Source of the DNA: Bacteroidota bacterium
GTDB taxonomy: Bacteria; Bacteroidota; Bacteroidia; SXHM01
Length of the DNA: 17,922 bases
NCBI GenBank assembly: GCA_005773695.1
Contig: SXHM01000249.1
Coordinates: 1 to 17,922 of the forward strand
Direction of reading: 5' to 3'
This document shows, piece by piece, positions 15,330 to 17,922 of the stretch (position 1 is the first letter of the stretch; each line of letters opens with the position of its first letter). The translations under genes and the position numbers were made by a program. The notes below the pieces were generated by a model. It was not told the DNA's origin, made no database searches, and saw nothing but the letters and a program-made list of their open reading frames with translations.

Positions 15330-16685
15330 ATGATGGGGTCAATTCTGAAACCTTTTGCAGTGGGAGTTTTGATGCTGTTACTTGCATGGGGAACCAACAT
15401 TCTTTTTCAGAATAAAACGTTCTATGATGCTACAATTGGTAAACATATTCGCCAAATTCAAAAAGTCAATGGTGAAATTACTGCACCCGACAAAGCATTT
15501 GAAAAAGTAACCAACGAGAATCTCATTCGATGGGATGCGGAGCACTTCCTTTTTATTCGCAACAATCATTATGATCAGACAAAAGTTGGAGACTATATTT
15601 TTGCATTTTTTCCTCTGTTTCCATTGATATGGGAGTTGACAGGTTTATCTGCTGTCGGCATCAGTATTTTTAATTTTCTGCTTTTTGTTTTGAGTTTGAT
15701 TATTCTTTTTAAAGCTCTTGATTTTTCACTTGAAAACAATGAAAATATGTTAAAATACAGTGCGTTGATTTCTTTGCCGGGTGCTGTGTGTTTCTTTATT
15801 CCTTATGCCGAATCTGTTTTCTTTTTCACCATATGTCTTGCATTTTACGGAATGTTGAAAAATAAATACGCCTTGTATTTCATTGGCATGTTATTGTGTT
15901 GTATGACCAGACCGGCTGCAGTTATTATTGGAATGGCAATTATCACTAAAGATGTCTACATGTTTTTAACCACCAAAGAATATTATTCGCTGCTGAAAAC
16001 AATTTTCATGAATCTTTTGCCTGTAATTTTAGGGACTATGTTAATTGGAGCTGTTCAATATAACTTTCATCCGGAACATTACTTTAATTTTATTCATATT
16101 CATAAATACTGGGACCACAAACTACAGTTGCCGCATAACCTGCGTGATTGGTCTCAGGAAGGCTTTAGTCTGAATATTGCTATACTTTTTCTTTTGATAC
16201 CGCTTCTGATTTATCTGCTTGCAAAAAATATTTTTGTGAAAGTCCCAATACTGAATAAGCGCGATGAGCTTTTTAACTTTACAGTGTTTTATATGTTGGG
16301 CGCAACTTTTTTTATTCTTCTATTTCAGGGCGGAAACCTGCACGGTTTGTTTCGTTATGTTATGTGTACACCTTTCTTTTTTGCGTTCTGCGTTTTGAGC
16401 TTTAAAAGCTTTAAAAAATTAGAATCAAATCAGAAACTTGCTTTATTTGTTTTTACGTTTTTACCGGCTTTGTTTACATACTCGTTCTCCTCTTTTCTTG
16501 GTACTTGGGAATTTTACAGTATGGGATTCTTTGCTGTTTTCTTAAATTTTATTTTGCTGTTTTATTTACAGCCTTTTAAAAATGTGTTCACCAAAATTGT
16601 TTTTGTTTTTGTGCTGCTCTTTAATATTGTGTGGAATGTTTTTATGCTGAATTGTTATTTGAATGACGGTTGGATTTTTACTTAA
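15330..16685 (+). CDS. Polytopic PIG-V-like mannosyltransferase (GT-C fold)
   Basis: This is a 451-residue membrane protein with about nine or ten hydrophobic segments that I place near the PIG-V mannosyltransferases. After the first helix (about 8-26) a loop carries IRWDAEHFLFIRNNHY (66-81; W68, D69, H72), followed by the FAFFPLFPLIWEL segment at 91-103. The WDaxHy...FFPLyP pairing is the PIG-V signature, and the acidic residue in the first loop is the usual catalytic position in GT-C enzymes. Such enzymes use a lipid-phosphate sugar as donor on the outer face, which fits the two preceding GT2 genes that could make that donor. The start ATGATG directly abuts the previous stop; Met1 or Met2 could be used. 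The acceptor (protein, LPS or another glycan) cannot be told from the sequence. Confidence 0.75.
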   Translation: MMGSILKPFAVGVLMLLLAWGTNILFQNKTFYDATIGKHIRQIQKVNGEITAPDKAFEKVTNENLIRWDAEHFLFIRNNHYDQTKVGDYIFAFFPLFPLIWELTGLSAVGISIFNFLLFVLSLIILFKALDFSLENNENMLKYSALISLPGAVCFFIPYAESVFFFTICLAFYGMLKNKYALYFIGMLLCCMTRPAAVIIGMAIITKDVYMFLTTKEYYSLLKTIFMNLLPVILGTMLIGAVQYNFHPEHYFNFIHIHKYWDHKLQLPHNLRDWSQEGFSLNIAILFLLIPLLIYLLAKNIFVKVPILNKRDELFNFTVFYMLGATFFILLFQGGNLHGLFRYVMCTPFFFAFCVLSFKSFKKLESNQKLALFVFTFLPALFTYSFSSFLGTWEFYSMGFFAVFLNFILLFYLQPFKNVFTKIVFVFVLLFNIVWNVFMLNCYLNDGWIFT

Positions 16686-16731
16686 CCAAGTCAAATATCC
16701 TTATTCCAATTATGAAATAGAAAGAAGTATC

Positions 16732-17247
16732 ATGGCACTTATAAAACCTGTTTTAGGAATACACCCTAAGTTCGGAAACAACTGTTATCTGGCCGAAAAC
16801 GCAACCGTGATTGGAGATGTAGTAATGGGTGACGAATGCAGCGTGTGGTTCAATGCAGTTGTGCGCGGTGATGTGCATTACATCCTCATGGGTAATCGCG
16901 TAAATGTGCAGGACGGTGCCGTTATTCATTGCACCTATAAAAAAGCAGCAACTACAATTGGCAACAACGTTTCCATCGGACACAATGCTTTGGTGCATGG
17001 CTGTACAGTAAAAGACAACGTGCTGATTGGAATGGGTGCTATTGTTATGGACAACGTAGTGGTAGAAGAAAATACTATCATAGCTGCCGGTGCTGTAGTT
17101 TTGGAAAACACACATGTTGAAAGTGGCTGCATCTATGCCGGTGTTCCTGCCAAAAAAGTAAAGACCTTAAATGCCGAACAAACTGCTACCCTTATTAAAG
17201 GCATTGCCGAAAACTATGTCATGTATTCGGGGTGGTTTAAAGATTAA
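16732..17247 (+). CDS. Gamma-carbonic anhydrase family hexapeptide-repeat protein
   Basis: This is a left-handed beta-helix protein of the gamma-class carbonic anhydrase family (YrdA/PaaY/Cam-like), which may interconvert CO2 and bicarbonate as a trimer with interfacial metal. I start it at the ATG at 16732 (171 residues), where MALIKPVLGIHPKFG matches the usual family opening. An upstream frame from 16663 adds 23 atypical residues and runs into the preceding gene. Ligand histidines are in place: H66 (DGAVIHCTY) and H84 with H89 (SIGHNALVHGC). RGD at 45-47 and Q60-D61 correspond to conserved Cam residues. Hexapeptide turns run from about 12 to 140 and a C-terminal helix ends the protein. It follows the PIG-V-like gene by 46 bp. 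Many relatives show little measured activity, so the catalytic role is not certain. Confidence 0.9.
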   Translation: MALIKPVLGIHPKFGNNCYLAENATVIGDVVMGDECSVWFNAVVRGDVHYILMGNRVNVQDGAVIHCTYKKAATTIGNNVSIGHNALVHGCTVKDNVLIGMGAIVMDNVVVEENTIIAAGAVVLENTHVESGCIYAGVPAKKVKTLNAEQTATLIKGIAENYVMYSGWFKD

Positions 17248-17351
17248 ACCGATGATGTTACCCTGATTGGGGTTAGGGTTTAGCTGCTTATTAAATTTAC
17301 TAATATGAGTCTTTGCTTCCTTGTCAGAGGTTTTGCTTTCTATGTGATGCT

Positions 17352-17922
17352 CTATTGAGCTAGCGTAAATCGCAGCGCTATCCCCGCGTTAGTATTATCC
17401 GTTGGGAAGGAAGAGGAGATAACCGGCTTGGTAATAATCCGGTCGTAGAAGGCGCGGATGTTAAACCGCGGGCTTAGCACATAGTCGGCCGAGAATTTAA
17501 TGGTAGTCAGTTGCTGTCCGGCCGTTGGCTGGTTCACATCGTCTTCAATTTTGCGGATAATTGTGCGGTTGTCGCGAATACTCAAATCAACCCGCATGTT
17601 TACATCGCTTACCGGTTTCTTTTTGCCTTTGGCTAATTTAATCGGGAACTTCACATTTTTAAAACGGTAGCCCAAACCCATTACCCACTCATCGCTTTTT
17701 ATTTCAGTAACCTGCGTGTTTACCATACTCAGTGAAAGAGTCCGGCTTTTCTTCAACTCAAATTTTGCAATCAAACTGTTATTAAATGTCATGTCAATAC
17801 CTATACACGGGCTGAATTGCTCCGAAATTGTAATGGTTTGTATCGTGCGCTGCGGAATAAAGTTCTGGCTCGAGTCAAGTCCGTTATTGGTTGCGTTATA
17901 ATTTAGATTAGTCTTCCATGAA
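17352..17922 (-). CDS. sprA: SprA, C-terminal end (5' part outside window)
   Basis: This is the C-terminal 189 codons of SprA, the very large outer-membrane beta-barrel that forms the T9SS translocon and is needed for gliding in motile species. The frame stays open to the window edge, so the gene starts beyond base 17922. Recognisable family features are ISEQFSPCIGIDM encoded at about 17791-17828, then LIAKFELKKSRTLSLSMVN, the EWVMGLGYRFKNVKFPI strand, VDLSIRDNRTIIRKIEDD, TAGQQLTTIKFSADYVLSPRFNIRAFYDR and the ending GIALRFTLAQ. The alternating hydrophobic pattern and terminal aromatic-rich strands fit outer-membrane beta strands. It converges with the carbonic anhydrase gene across 104 bp. 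Together with the CotH protein's sorting domain it shows that the organism has T9SS. Confidence 0.93.
   Translation of the reverse strand, partial: SWKTNLNYNATNNGLDSSQNFIPQRTIQTITISEQFSPCIGIDMTFNNSLIAKFELKKSRTLSLSMVNTQVTEIKSDEWVMGLGYRFKNVKFPIKLAKGKKKPVSDVNMRVDLSIRDNRTIIRKIEDDVNQPTAGQQLTTIKFSADYVLSPRFNIRAFYDRIITKPVISSSFPTDNTNAGIALRFTLAQ

Noticed and set aside
16663..16731. Longer start for the carbonic anhydrase frame
   Set aside because: The extra 23 residues overlap the end of the preceding gene and have no family resemblance; the ATG at 16732 gives the normal family N-terminus.
17260..17279. Possible terminator hairpin (ACCCT ... AGGGT) after the carbonic anhydrase gene
   Set aside because: The stem is only 5 bp with a 10-base loop and no T-run follows directly; too weak to call. 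Nothing else is evident in this 104-bp gap.

Overview
The window looks like a chromosomal segment of a Bacteroidota bacterium with a type IX secretion system (T9SS). Four things point there. The window ends in the C-terminus of the T9SS outer-membrane translocon protein SprA. A large secreted protein carries a lamin-tail domain, a CotH domain and a T9SS-type C-terminal sorting domain. Several starts are preceded by Bacteroidota-type promoter boxes (TTTG / TAnnTTTG). Starts lack clear Shine-Dalgarno sequences. I cannot assign a class or genus. Apart from short repeats I see no prophage, transposase, CRISPR array, rRNA or tRNA.

Layout. (1) 1-1853, + strand: the 3' end of the cell-elongation peptidoglycan cluster, PBP2 (mrdA, cut by the window edge) overlapping rodA by 4 bp. 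(2) 1854-2222: a 369-bp gap between converging genes. It holds an array of palindromes around a shared GTAACGATCG core and then a bidirectional terminator. (3) 2223-7360, - strand: a membrane-anchored PpiD-like folding factor, a YebC-family protein, and a three-gene group (DUF2804 protein, secreted START-domain protein, small lipoprotein). (4) 7425-9959, + strand: the secreted CotH/T9SS protein, with four tandem heptamers inside its signal-peptide codons. (5) 10045-17247, + strand: a tightly packed run of seven genes: PBP1A, CoA-transferase subunits A and B, two GT2 glycosyltransferases, a PIG-V-like membrane glycosyltransferase and a gamma-carbonic anhydrase. (6) 17352-17922, - strand: the 3' end of sprA.

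How the genes fit together. Much of the window builds the envelope. PBP2/RodA and PBP1A polymerise and cross-link peptidoglycan, the PpiD-like protein folds exported proteins, and SprA with the CotH protein represents T9SS export. The GT2-GT2-PIG-V trio could make and use polyprenyl-phosphate sugars for glycosylation outside the cytoplasm (inference). The CoA-transferase and carbonic anhydrase are metabolic genes within the same transcription direction.

Most worth a second look: the palindrome array at 1863-2148, whose arms differ from unit to unit while the core is kept; the frame-breaking heptamer repeat at 7453-7480; a second degenerate 7-bp-period repeat at 4367-4394 overlapping the predicted ppiD promoter; and the mixed PBP1A/CoA-transferase/glycosyltransferase run.
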